A DNA stretch of 64,000 bases from Pyxicephalus adspersus. Its lineage: Eukaryota > Chordata > Amphibia > Anura > Pyxicephalidae. Below the pieces are notes generated by a model. That model was not told where the DNA came from, did not search any database, and saw only the letters and a program-made list of their open reading frames with translations. The position numbers and the translations under genes were made by a program. Location of the stretch: contig NC_092862.1 of assembly GCF_032062135.1 (NCBI RefSeq), positions 60,115,532-60,179,531 of the forward strand. The letters are read 5' to 3'. Position 1 is the stretch's first letter. Every line of letters starts with the position of its first letter. This document shows, in pieces, positions 1 through 11,339 of the stretch.

Positions 1-1929
1 TGAAATTCTAGAATAAAAAAAATAGAAAGGTAATTATTGCTTTGCACTTGTCAATTCTGTATTTCGAACAGTTTGTCGGCATAAGGAGTTTCTTACAAAC
101 TGACAGCGTACAGATCTTCAGGTACACTCATAGTAAAATTTAGTAGGTGGGTGAAAGGCAAACCTGTTACTTCCCTATCCCCCCACAGTCAGTACTGCTG
201 ACTCATTGTGTGACCTAAATAATTATTCTAATTGTCTACCTCTGCATGACCTAAATTGACATTCAAATCATGGAATTGTAAACAATGCATGCTTTGAGTC
301 TGCAGCCGTTCCTTGTTCAACACTAGAGAGTTTTAAAAGTACTGCGTATGTGACAGAGCATGTACATCTAATACCACAGCTGCCTTAAAGAATGACAAAC
401 GGCTCATCATTTTATAACCAGTGAGAGGTGTACATGAGAAGAGCAATTCATTGCAAGTGCATTACACATTCTCCAGCACACAGCCCTAACAAGTAGACCG
501 TCTTAATGTGGATACTTCAGATATTTTTATGTGGATGTGAATGTGGATAATTTGAAAAGAATAAAATCAGACAAAGCTTTTTTTTAAAGTTGTTTTTTAA
601 TAATTCTCCAAAACCTCCTTCGTAAAGCCTGGAAATGAAAATACTTACCTTTATCCAATTATCTTGAGTTTTGTGTGGCCCTAGCCAGTAACTCACACCT
701 TTGCAGAAAAACAAGTCCAACCATGCCTGTCCTAAAATGCACAGGTACTCCCATCTCTCTTCAACAAGTCCCCAACCATTCAGAATGCAAACCAAGCAAT
801 AAATGATTTACGCCACAGTAAAGTTTTCTGGGGTAAAGATGAAGGGATAGATTAGGTATTGGACTACCTGGCTGCAAAGAAAAGTTAGAAAAAAATTGAA
901 GGACGTGTTTACTTAAAATAAAGTTGTCCTTTAAGTTGAGGTTATAGTAGATGTTGTCCATGCCACATCAAGAATACACATTTAATCTGAAATATATGAT
1001 CTTTTGGCCAACAATCTATATATCTTTTTGGGTTCACAACAAATCTAGTTTGTGATGGTCTGATTTGTTTACTCAGGCACATGTGAAAAAACCTAAAATG
1101 TATCTGAGGAAGTTCCATAGTCTCTGTACTACACAAACTCTGACCATCAAAACAATCAGCCTTGGTGTTGTAATAAATGATAAACTACTGTGAAAACCAG
1201 TGAGACGGTATGACCAGGAATTTGCTTTGCTGGGGGAATCCTGTGCTTTCCCTGCATAAATATGTTCTGCCATCTCAATGACTAACAACAAAGAACTTGC
1301 GTAGCTATGTGCTGAACCAGTTTATCAATTTTTGATCATGAATAATAAAATAAGAAAGTAAAAATGACAAAAGAATTAAGTAAGAGTTTCAGTATGGAGA
1401 TATTATCATTTAGCATGTACAGAAATCCCCATTACTAAGATGGGTATTTCTAGAAAATATAAATTGTTGCATCACTTTTGTGTTTCGTTTTAAGCATCTT
1501 TTTTTTTTTTTTTTTTTTTTTACAACTTCCTCAAACACCAACAGCTTTTAGACCTTTTAGATGGAATTGCTGTAACGTTTTTAAATTAGAGTTTTACCTA
1601 ACATTTCCATTTGTTTTACTACTCTGATACAACAATTGAGATCAGTGTAACTGACTACAGCGTACACCCATATACAATGAACATCATCAGGTGCATTGGA
1701 TAGGATAAGAAGCTTTTAATGTTTGACAACTTTTTAGATTTAAGATTTAGGTTTAAACACTTTCAAAATCAAATGCTAAAAACTGTAACGTTACTGTGAC
1801 ACAGACCTTAAAATGACTCCATCACTTTGTTTTGGTGAAACATACTAGCCTGATGGGTAGGTGGGCTGTGCAGACAGTCCCTGAAAAGGCAGTCACAGTG
1901 TCACTTTAACAACAATTCATTTTTCCCTG
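1..1929. other. AT-rich noncoding DNA
   Basis: I see no recognisable gene. Short open frames on the minus strand at 517-1291 run across each other without family similarity. One of them reads up to a good splice donor at about 647 on the minus strand (AAAG followed by GTAAGTA), so a degenerate exon or an old repeat is possible. A pure poly-T tract lies at 1499-1521. Confidence 0.5.
1499..1521. repeat. poly-T tract
   Basis: About 22-23 consecutive T. It could be the poly-A tail of a minus-strand retroposon, but no recognisable body adjoins it. Confidence 0.8.
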
Positions 1930-2115
1930 TTAACCTCCTTGCAGTTAAGCCCGACCTTCCCTCGGGCAAAAAAAAACTGCAAGGATGGTTAAGCCCGAGA
2001 TTTTTTACTTACCTGGTCCCCCTGTGCTCATCCAGCGTCGTCCTCCATCGATCATCGTCCGCCGATCTCTCCAGCGTCGGGTGCCTTCGTCGGGTGACAG
2101 CAGGACCGGTAAGAA

Positions 2116-2236
2116 GCTGGCCGGCATCTTGTGTTCCGCCGGCCGGCATCTTGTGTTCCGCCCGCCGTCATCCTGTGATCCGCCGGGCCAGCGGATCACA
2201 AGATGCCGGCCGGCGGAACACAAGATGCTGGCCGGC
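2116..2236. repeat. GC-rich long inverted repeat inside the 1.9 kb element
   Basis: The left arm 2116-2155 contains GCCGGCATCTTGTG twice. The right arm 2197-2236 is its near-perfect reverse complement (CACAAGATGCCGGCCGG and so on). The roughly 40-bp arms enclose a loop of about 41 bp. The surrounding DNA is AT-rich, so this GC-rich island belongs to the element. Confidence 0.85.
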
Positions 2237-2405
2237 ATCTTACCTGGACCCGCTGATCGTCCCACGTCGTCCTCGTTCCAGCGCCGGAAGATCTCTGCAG
2301 GGAGAAGCCGTCCGGCGGAGAAAAAAAAAACCGGACGGCTCCTCCCTGCGTGCGTGATGACGTCGGCGCGTGTGCGGGAAATTCAAACTGAAACTCATTC
2401 ATTCA

Positions 2406-2838
2406 TTTTGTATTGGATTCAATACAAACTTGCGTATCCAATCCAATACAAAATAATTCAAATAATTATAAAGTATATACCTGGTAAATTCAAACTGTCA
2501 TTTTGTATTGGATTGGATACAAACTTGCGTATCCAATCCAATACAAAAAATAAAAAAAAAATAAAAGTAAATAACTTGGAAATTCAAATTTATATTTTGT
2601 ATTTGATTGGATACAAACTTGCGTATCCAATCCAATACAAAATAATTCAAATAATTACAAAGTACATACCTGGTAAATTCAAACTGTCATTTTGTATTGG
2701 ATTGGATACAAACTCCAGCATCCAATCCAATACAAGAAAATAAAAAAAAAATAAAATAAAAGTAAATAACTTGGAAATTCAAATTCTTATTTTGTATTGG
2801 ATTGGATACAAACTCCCGTATCCAATCAAATACAAAAT
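2406..2838. repeat. 95-bp tandem repeat with a palindromic core
   Basis: Five units begin at 2406, 2501, 2595, 2690 and 2790 (spacing 95, 94, 95 and 100). Each has an inverted repeat of about 48 bp: TTTTGTATTGGATTGGATAC, a short spacer, then its complement GTATCCAATCCAATACAAAA. The linkers alternate, so a higher-order unit of about 189 bp is also visible. It lies wholly inside the TTAA-flanked element. Confidence 0.9.
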
Positions 2839-3194
2839 AATTCAAAACAAACTCCAATAAATACAGAATCAAAGTTTTAAAAATTGCCACACTAGGGAGG
2901 TGTTTTAGAATAATATAGTACTTTACAATATACAGAGTTACTGCTTTTTCAGTATTTATGATTTGTTTACATTGCTGATTTTTGTGTTTTTCCTTTAATT
3001 TTATTAAAAGTAATTTTTTTTTTACATGATTGTGTGTTTCAAACATTTTTTATATTCATATTATCTACTAGAACCCCTGTTCGGACATATTTCTGTAAGT
3101 TACAGGTCTACAATTTAAAAAAAAATTTCATGAAAAACAGTGGATCACTTTTGGTACAGAAATCTAGACCTCAGTGTAACGCTTAGGTGGTTAA

Positions 3195-6100
3195 TAGCCC
3201 TTCGACAGTGAGAATGAGATGAGTTATATATACTAGGATCACTGACATCCATTACTTTACATGTTCCACAGCTTGATCCTGTAATTGCCAGGTGGCTAAA
3301 CCTTTGCTAAGGTTAAATTACAGATTGCTGTTGATTCTTATTGTACAAATGTTGGTCATCTGCTGTGACCCTATTGCTTCATTAGTTCCGATCCCAGAAA
3401 AAGTATGTAAATAAGACTTTACTTGCATACTTGTTTGGATCAGCAACTTAAAAAATTAGTCAGGGTAACAATTAGACAAATCACATTTTAGGGGAATGAG
3501 CATTGGTAGTTCCCATAGTTCTGTTTACTTTATGGGACTATTGTGTAAAGATACCACTCCTTACTTTGTGGTGTGCTGCTGAAAAAAAGGTTATGTGCAT
3601 TTTGTATTGTTCACTCGCAGCATATTTATAATAAATGGGTGGCATTAATGCAACTTAACATGATGCAAAAATGATAATTCAGCCTCATTCACACTTCTCA
3701 TTCACCTACAGTATATGTGTTTGACAAATTGCACAGGAAAAAGTGAATAAGAGTCACTGGCTGGGGCAGCTTGTTATGTTATTTTGAAAAAAAAAAATAC
3801 TAAAGTATTATTAAGCTGTAGTGTGCAGTTATTTTTTAATGGGGCACCTTGAACTCAAGTGTGAGTTCAGGAGACTCCTATTGTCAGATATCTGCAGTAA
3901 GTCTAAATTTTGATTTATAAAGTTGATTTTTGCAAAACATTTTTTTTTACAAAAAATAATTTAAAAGTAGACAGCCACATACTTCCTGGTAGACAAGAAT
4001 AGAATTGGGAATTTAGGACAACAAAGTGCACTACTGGATAATTGAAAGCATATAGGAAGCCAGGCGCTGACTGACCTCACCAGTTGTCACTTATATTAAA
4101 ACATTGCTTTTGTATGGACTGATCATTTAAAATTAGCTGTAAATCTTTAACTATATATATATATATATTCATACACTATATATATATATATTTTAGGGGA
4201 TATTTTTAACTCCTTTCGAATATCAGAATTATCAGGTGTAATTTATTTGGAGAATGAAGCCAACAAACAACATTTTTTTTCAAATCTGTGTCCTATGGAG
4301 GAGATTTCTCTTCACTTCCTGTCTAGTGAATAAAACAGGGAAAATGAACTATCTCTGACCACAGCTAATACAATCCTAATACTTTATGGAATTATCAGAT
4401 CCTCTATAACAATAATGCATATTTATTTCATCTCACATGATTGATAACTTCAGATGTGATAAAGTTTGAATAATAAATCAGCCAAGCTTCTGTACTATAC
4501 ACTGATTGCAACATATGATTAGTTGTGCCCCATCTGTTTTCTGTATTAATGTCAAAATTGACATGTTCTTTTAATAGACCAAGTACTTCTTATCTTAAAA
4601 ATTCATGTGTTTGCAAGTCAGTATTTTAAATTGCATTTTTTTAGAGTAAGTTATTTTGCTTGCATTACAACATTTCTCTGTATACATGAACTTCCTATTT
4701 AACAAGTGTAGTCCCCCTCCCTTAGGGTAACCTACATAGCAAAAGACTTACCTTCAGTCCTGCTGGTGATCTTGACATTGTACCCTCTGTGCAAGCACAC
4801 CATGGCTTTGTGTTATTATGACTAGGGTATTACTTGGATAGTTGTCTATTCATGAATATGGCTCCAGCCAAAAGATGGAAGAGCCCATGGCTCATTTGCA
4901 CAGTAGGCTCAGGGTTTGCCTGGTACTTTTTGGTTGAAAATAAAAATTCAGCTAGAGCCATACAATGAAGGTCTCTAGAGAGGAAATGAAGATAAATGTT
5001 TTTCTATATGAATTACACTTCTATGAATTACATGTTGCTTTGCTGACCATATGACAAGGGCATAGCCCAACATTGTCACTATCGGTAAGCAGGCCTACAA
5101 TGATGTGCATATGGATTGGAAGTGGCTAAAACTGTCTTACAGAGATCCGCAGAAGAAATGAATAAAAAAGAAAAACAGTATTTTATGGGAAAAAAACAGT
5201 AGTTCTCATGCAGAATATCTTCTAGTAAGGATTTAGAAATACTTTAGAAGTAGAACAGTGCTGAAGAATTGGGTCGTTACTTAACAATAGCTATATACAT
5301 GCACAGACTAAGATGGGGTCTTGTCTTGAGATGGTTCATTAAATAATTTGTAACTAATCATAATTCTGAAAAGTTAGACTCCACTGCATAAACCACAGAG
5401 AAGTTCAAAAATGCTTAACATATTACATGTGCTTAGCTTTTCCTCTGTTCAGAAGAATGCAGAAGCTGTATGATAAATGTTTTCCTGTATTGTTATCTTT
5501 AGTGTATGCGGTACGCTATTAGGAAGTGGGCAGCAGCTAGGAACCCCCAATAATTTAGCTAAATATGCTTTTATTCAAGAATGGTGTGTGTGGTTCATAG
5601 ATTGTCATATAGTTTTGCATGGTGTTTTTTTACCATTGCTACCACATAGAAGGTGCTTTTTCAGTCCTAAACTTTTGTACATAGCAGTAAATGTAAAAGC
5701 AATACTGTTTTATTTGTATTATTGCAGGCTGTCTGCTGTAGTAACTGATCATTGCAATGTTACCATTATTTGCTTAGTTACAGGCTAGATCCATGTTTTC
5801 TCCTTCTCATGCCCAAAGTAAGCCAAACATATCTAGCTAATAAAAAGATAAAAGTGTAGAAAGTGTAGATTGTTTTCTGCCCTAATAATCTTGCTTATCT
5901 GCATTCTGTCTGTGTTAGCAGAATTTCAACACCTTTAGCAGGTGGGCGTCAGGAAGTGTGTAATAAATTAATGAAATTATTTGTGTGTGTACGTGGATTT
6001 ATTAGGGACAGTCCCTTTTTTCAGTGTTAACTTATCTTAGTTGTTTGTCTGCAACTATTTGTATCCGTCACAATCTACTTCTGCTAAAAAATACATTTTC

Positions 6101-9100
6101 CTGATATTTTATGATTTGTGTAGAAATTATTTTAATCTATACTAAGGGTATACACACCAGAGACACAACAGATGCCAACTGAGTACTGCACATAGCTTCC
6201 TGAAAACATCACTGCACACTGCCTCAGGGCTTCTCTCACAACCCCCAGCCTTGATGTGAGCAGTAGGTTGGCTTTTGGGAGAAGTTATAAAAATATTAAA
6301 ATGCTTTGCTGAATAGAGACGACAGTCTGGAGCAGTAGTCATTCTTAAGCAGGCTCCATTTGTATGCAGACTGCCTTTATGTAATGCCCACATGTTACAC
6401 TGAGCCTCTGTATACTGAAAGTCAGGCTGGAGAGGAAAAAGCTAAACAATGCTGGATGCCCTCCAGCCAGAAAATGAGGCAGACTTTTTCTGAACTTAAA
6501 ACATACATTTGGAAAACCTAAAGATGTTTTTTTTTTCTCCAAACGACTCCTTTTTCCATGATCACCATGCAAATCATACATGCTATTATGGAGATTAGTT
6601 CTTCCATTCAGATTTGTCATTGTTAAAGAGGCAATCTTATCTGAACAAGTGAAGACCGAAAAAGGTGCTGCTATGTGTTTTTGCTAATCTCTGAAGCTGG
6701 CTTCTCCACCAGTTAAATTCAGACTTTCTGGGCAAAACAAATCTATTTTTTGAGAGGGAGTATGTCCAGTCCCTGGTAAGTTGAAGTACATACACAAAGC
6801 CTAAACTATTTTAGTTAGTTTTTAGGTGGGTGATTTGGTCGACAACAGACTAATTTATCTGTCTTAGAGAACTTTCAAAAATCAGGCCCATTGTATGCCT
6901 ATTTTATGGTGGTTACATTTACTGATGAAATGGTTGAGCATCTGATATAAAAGAGAGGACTCCCTGTATCCAACCCTCTAACAACATTCAATAAACTCAA
7001 CAGTGAATTAGCAGGTGGTGGTGAATTGAGAAAAGTGGTTGTATTTTGATGGCCTTCTGGATTAATGAGAAACATCCACTTACAGACTTTCTAAGATCAA
7101 AAGGCCTAAATTGTATCGGTGTGGAGAGAAGGAGGTAATATTATGAGCAGGTAATTTATCCTATTTATATATGCAATTCCTAACTTTACATCTAAAGACA
7201 GTACTTAACCTAACTTGTCAATTTAAACTGTGCATACAATGGTAAAAAAAAGTGGATGTTACAATAGTTCAAAATATTGTGCAGAGTTGGCTCATATAGA
7301 CAGCTGAAGACATACAAAAATCCTAAACTTTTCAAGAATCAAGCTTTGTTTTGCCCTCTCAACCTGCTAATTCTCTCAAACTTAGCATGCAGTATATTCA
7401 TATAACTTCAGCTGCCTACAGTTTATATTTCTTAATCTAATTTTCATTTTGATAATATTTATAATAAATGTAAACCTTTAAATAATAATAATATGTGCTC
7501 AGTCTGGTGCTATAATTTTACTTTAAAGTTTTACTTTGAAATGTCATATCTGGCAGGACATTGCATTACAATACAAGCTTGCATGCTATTACCTTTTTCC
7601 TGTATGAAATGGTGCAATATCAATGTGTCCTCACTTCCCTTTTTTTGAATGTCATCCTTGTAATTGTATTGATGAGATGTCATCTCACTGTATACAAGTT
7701 GATAAAATTAGTTGTTTATATATAATAAATAACTATAATTTTATTATTTAGAACTCTGTCAGTAACAGTTAACGCAAAGCTGACTTGGATATCATGTCAA
7801 GGTGAACTCTGTCCACTTGGGTATCAGGTGCCAGTTTAAAAACTATATTTGATTTTCCCTGCTTCTTTGCCTAGTTCCTGTGATTGTTTAGGTCTCTGTG
7901 GGAGTAATGCTGGAACTATTTTCAGAAGTTGGTCCAAAATGTTGTCTGCAGTTATTGCACATTTAAATAGACAAATAAGAAATAAAACCATTTAAAAAAT
8001 TTACTGCCCACCATAGGTTTGTTAGGAAGCAATAAACATGGGGCAGAGGGTTCATTCCAAGGACCTATATTCATTTCACATAAGAGTGTATATTTGTAAG
8101 ACAGGTATCTTGCAATTATGGTGAAGGGTGAAAGCAGCTCTGGGGGCTGTGAGGTATCCTGTGTTATATATTTTAATTGTGCTGTGTTTATAAATCATTG
8201 AGGTTTTCATTTAAAAGTAGCATGTGTGAAATTCCCCAATACCATTACCTATAATGCCAGGCATTCTCCTATTCGTCATGCAGTAGTGCAACAAACCATT
8301 CAGGTTAGTTCTAAAGGGATTGGTGCCCATTCTTTGTTATAACTTAAGGAAGAATTACATCCTGAGCATGAACATTCCAGGTGTCAATTTGCCAACTAAG
8401 TGGGCATAGGACAATCACAATGTAGCTGTTGGACATCTGAAGAATATTAAATATTTAAAGATCTGTACTAACTGTATTTCATACAAACGTTATATACCTT
8501 TATCTGTGCTCTTAATTTGATTTTTGTTGTTAATGTGATTCTGGGAAGATGATATAAGAAAAGATTTCAAGCCATTATATACTAAATTACTGTCAAAAGT
8601 TTAAATTGAGTATATAGCATTTTTTGTATTTGCCTAAAATTCTTTTACCTGTAAATATTGTAAATATTGTAAAATGAGGTATTGTGTTTATTTCTGAGAA
8701 AGTTTTCAGAAGTGTAGTCACTAATTTTTTTTTGTGGTGTTGTTTACCTATTTACACACTATGGACATTAACCTAACGCTGTGCTTTCCCCTACCAGAGG
8801 TTAGGTTTACAGTCATGAGAATAAAGTACATCCTCTTTCAGTTCTAAGCTTTTGCCTATCAGGACATACCAAAAAAAACTTTGGTCCTTAGCAGGTCTTA
8901 AAATTAGATAAATACAACCTCAGATTAACAACACATGACATATAAACCTGTCATTGTTTATTTACCAAAGGCTAAGTGAAAGTGCAAAAGCAGTGTTTGA
9001 AAAGTAAGTATTTCCCATCCGTGGACATCCCAGCAAATTCACCCCGAGGTCAGATCATGCGGTAACTCAGAGATGGGTAATGATTTGGGCTTGTTTTGGA

Positions 9101-9119
9101 GCCACAAGACCTGGGCACC
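3195..9119. other. AT-rich noncoding DNA
   Basis: No gene is supported. There is a (TA)n tract at 4151-4194. A block near 4297-4345 (GGAGGAGATTTCTCTTCACT) resembles one at 19060-19140 and is probably a diverged interspersed repeat. Open frames at 5477-5788, 6142-6393 and 6345-6620 show no family features. Otherwise I see nothing. Confidence 0.5.
4151..4194. repeat. Interrupted (TA)n microsatellite
   Basis: Two TA runs at 4152-4168 and 4177-4191 are separated by TTCATACAC. Confidence 0.9.
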
Positions 9120-9410
9120 TTGTATCTCAGTCAGGACACTTTCTACATGGAGTTTGCAGGTCCTTCCTGTGTTTCCCTCTGGGTACTCCGGTTTCCTCCC
9201 ACATTCTAAAACATGCAAATAGGTTAATTGCCCCGCCTTCCCAAAATTGACCTTAGACTATATTAAAGACATATGACTATGTTATAAATGATATATGACT
9301 ATGGCAGGGACAGATTGTGATCCTTTGATGGACAGCTAGTGACATGACTATGGATATTGTAAAGCGCTGCATAATATGTCAGCACTATAAAAATACTGTA
9401 ATAATAATGT
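9120..9410 (+). mobile_element. L2/CR1-like LINE (or derived SINE) 3' end
   Basis: The fragment contains ATGGAGTTTGCAGGTCCTTC, then CTCCGGTTTCCTCCCACATT, then GGTTAATTG, and ends in AAGCGCTGCATAATATGTC with ATAATAAT. This order is the conserved 3' region of L2-like LINEs of fish and amphibians and of SINEs that share it. It has no open frame and no target duplication I can define, so it is an old 5'-truncated copy on the plus strand. Confidence 0.75.
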
Positions 9411-11268
9411 TGTAAAAAAGAGTGTTCAGAATCTCTTTGCAATGCTGTAAGACTGAAAAAATCATGTAGAAATTCTTCACTTTAAGGTATTCCTGCTATA
9501 GGTGGTCTACAAGTTTTGTGTATATAGTTTTCCACACATCCTTCTGTATTTTGACTTCATTTTTGTTAAATGGAGTAATTTTCCATGTTCAGAAATGATC
9601 AAGCTAGAAGCTATTGACTGGTTCTGAAGTGTTAGTGTTTAACACTGGTTAAACACTGGTTAGTGTTTTGGCTTCTGCAGCAATATTTCATACATAGAGA
9701 TGGAACAAAAATGGTATAGCCGTTGATGTCTGTCATTAGTTGCAATCCATCAGGTTGAGGAGTTTTTGAAGTGGGACAGCATATCTACTTTATAGTAAAA
9801 TGAAAGTAGATATAGGCTTTAATGCAGAAAGCTGCTATCCATCCACTATTCTCGTTTTTTCATGTGCTAAACCGTGTCATATCAGTGATTGGTTACCATA
9901 ATGACTAGATGAATTGAGTTAAACATCATCAAATGGAGAATTGTAAAGAGAATTGAAACTTTGTAGGTATAATAGTGTTACAGTAGCAATGAGCCCTGAC
10001 AGCTATAATATGAAAGGTTGATTATGGCAGTTAAGCTGATTTCTGCACGTAACAGCATTTGTTTCACAAATTGCATTCCATGCATATAAGGCTTTTAGTT
10101 CATAATGCTAGGCCCTAACTACATGCCTGTATACTGTATAGTTCACTGTTGGTAGCAACAGTAGAACAAATTTGTGCTTCGTGACTGAGTAGATGAAAGA
10201 GAAAAAATGAATACATATTACTGTAAAGAGTTGATGCACTTGAGTTTGCCTTTCAGATCCTTTAACCTACATCAATATTGCATATGTTATCATATAATTT
10301 TTTTTTACAGCTGTATCTTTTTTAAAGGTGGTATACATTTACACACATACACCATTACATGACCTCAACCAGAGCCATTGATACAAGGCAGAAGAGATCC
10401 ATGCTTTCATGTTGTTGACGCTGAAATTTGACTCTGTAATGCAAATGCTGCAGCAGAAAATAATTCCTGTTGTTTTGAACAAGTAAATAATGAAAAATTG
10501 TGTAATCCCTAAGAGGTTATATTCTAGCAGACTTAAAGTGGTGATTCAGTATATAATGATTGCCATTCGTGTTCTCTATAAGCATTAAAGTAAACAAAGT
10601 ACAGTGAATGAGACTTATATGGTATATAATATATACAAGGTGTAATATACCTGATATTTTGCACAGCTAATTATCAGGTGTATTCTTTCTGACCTAAATT
10701 ACACTTTATTTAAAGAAGAGCTTAAAGAAGAGAAGTCGAAAATACGCGGTCACCTACCCTTCAGTAATGCAATTTCTGCAAACTCCTGTCTGAGCTGGCA
10801 TCTTTCAGGTTTTGCCTTCTTTCAGGTTTGGCATCTCTGGCCATCTTAGTTTGCTGTCCAGAGATAAGTTAACGTCTCTGCTTGTGCATGAGATTTGATT
10901 AATTTTGGCATGCAGGAAAACCTAGAATGTACACTGTAATGTTCAATTCACTGTAAATTCTAAAGATGTTTGCAAGTAGGAAGAGAAGCTCAGAAGGAAA
11001 CTGAGACCCCTCAATAAATAAATTATCTTATTTGTTGGCTTTTTTTAGTTATTTAGTCAAGTAAAAATCAAAAGGTTTGGTACTTTGCATACCCAATAAT
11101 GTGCAGACACATGCTTGGATAACTGAAGTGAATATTTATACAATCTATTTTGTAAAGATTCTTAGCTTCTTTAGTAAATCAGACCTATGTTTCTACTAAT
11201 AATTGTACCACTTCAGTGAATCAGGATTACTTTTCTGCTTATACAATAACTGTTTGTTTGTGTTACAG
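9411..11268. other. AT-rich noncoding DNA
   Basis: No gene is supported. A small cluster of GTTAAACACTGG repeats sits at about 9630-9670. Between about 10740 and 10900 base composition shifts slightly (repeated CTTTCAGGTTTGGCATC-like segments), perhaps an old repeat. Confidence 0.45.
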
Positions 11269-11339
11269 TGTGCTGAAAATGTTGGTAGATAGGCCCCAAA
11301 AACTACACATAAACAGTGATGCCAAGAATACTGAGACTG
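11269..11339 (+). CDS. Candidate internal exon, plus strand, unknown protein
   Basis: A 71-bp segment lies between a good acceptor (pyrimidine-rich tract ending TTACAG at 11268) and a strong donor (GTAAGT at 11340). Only one frame is open: it needs two bases from the previous exon and ends in phase 1. It encodes VLKMLVDRPQ, then KLHINSDAKNTETG. I do not recognise the protein. The exon would fit a gene with very long introns, and the other plus-strand candidates at 49-53 kb may belong to it, but its phase does not match any of them directly, so at least one further exon would be missing. A 71-bp stretch open in one frame between chance splice sites is possible. Confidence 0.3.

Larger units (their letters stand above)
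1934..3190. mobile_element. Non-autonomous piggyBac-type element flanked by TTAA
   Basis: The element is flanked by TTAA at 1930-1933 and TTAA at 3191-3194, the duplication piggyBac transposases make. The left end starts CCTCCTTGCAG. The right end read inward starts CCACCTAAGCGTT and then contains AAAAGTGATCC. The same two blocks occur in the same order at the left end of the transposase-bearing element at 31506 (CCCCCCTAGCGTT, AAAAAGTGATCC), which is why I assign it to piggyBac. A small hairpin sits at the left tip (CCTTGCAGTT at 1937-1946 pairs with AACTGCAAGG at 1975-1984). Inside are a GC-rich hairpin (2116-2236) and a palindromic tandem repeat (2406-2838). The 252-codon plus-strand open frame at 1985-2743 is low-complexity translation of these repeats and resembles no transposase. 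The element is about 1.26 kb and would need a transposase supplied elsewhere. Confidence 0.8.

Noticed and set aside
517..795. Minus-strand frame reading to a GTAAGTA donor
   Set aside because: No acceptor or recognisable protein. The sequence near it resembles repeat-derived DNA (GTTACTGGCTAGGG-like words recur at 3755).
1985..2743. 252-codon open frame, the second longest in the window
   Set aside because: It translates the GC-rich hairpin and the palindromic array of a non-autonomous element. It repeats IQYKLAYPIQYK-type text and has no domain.
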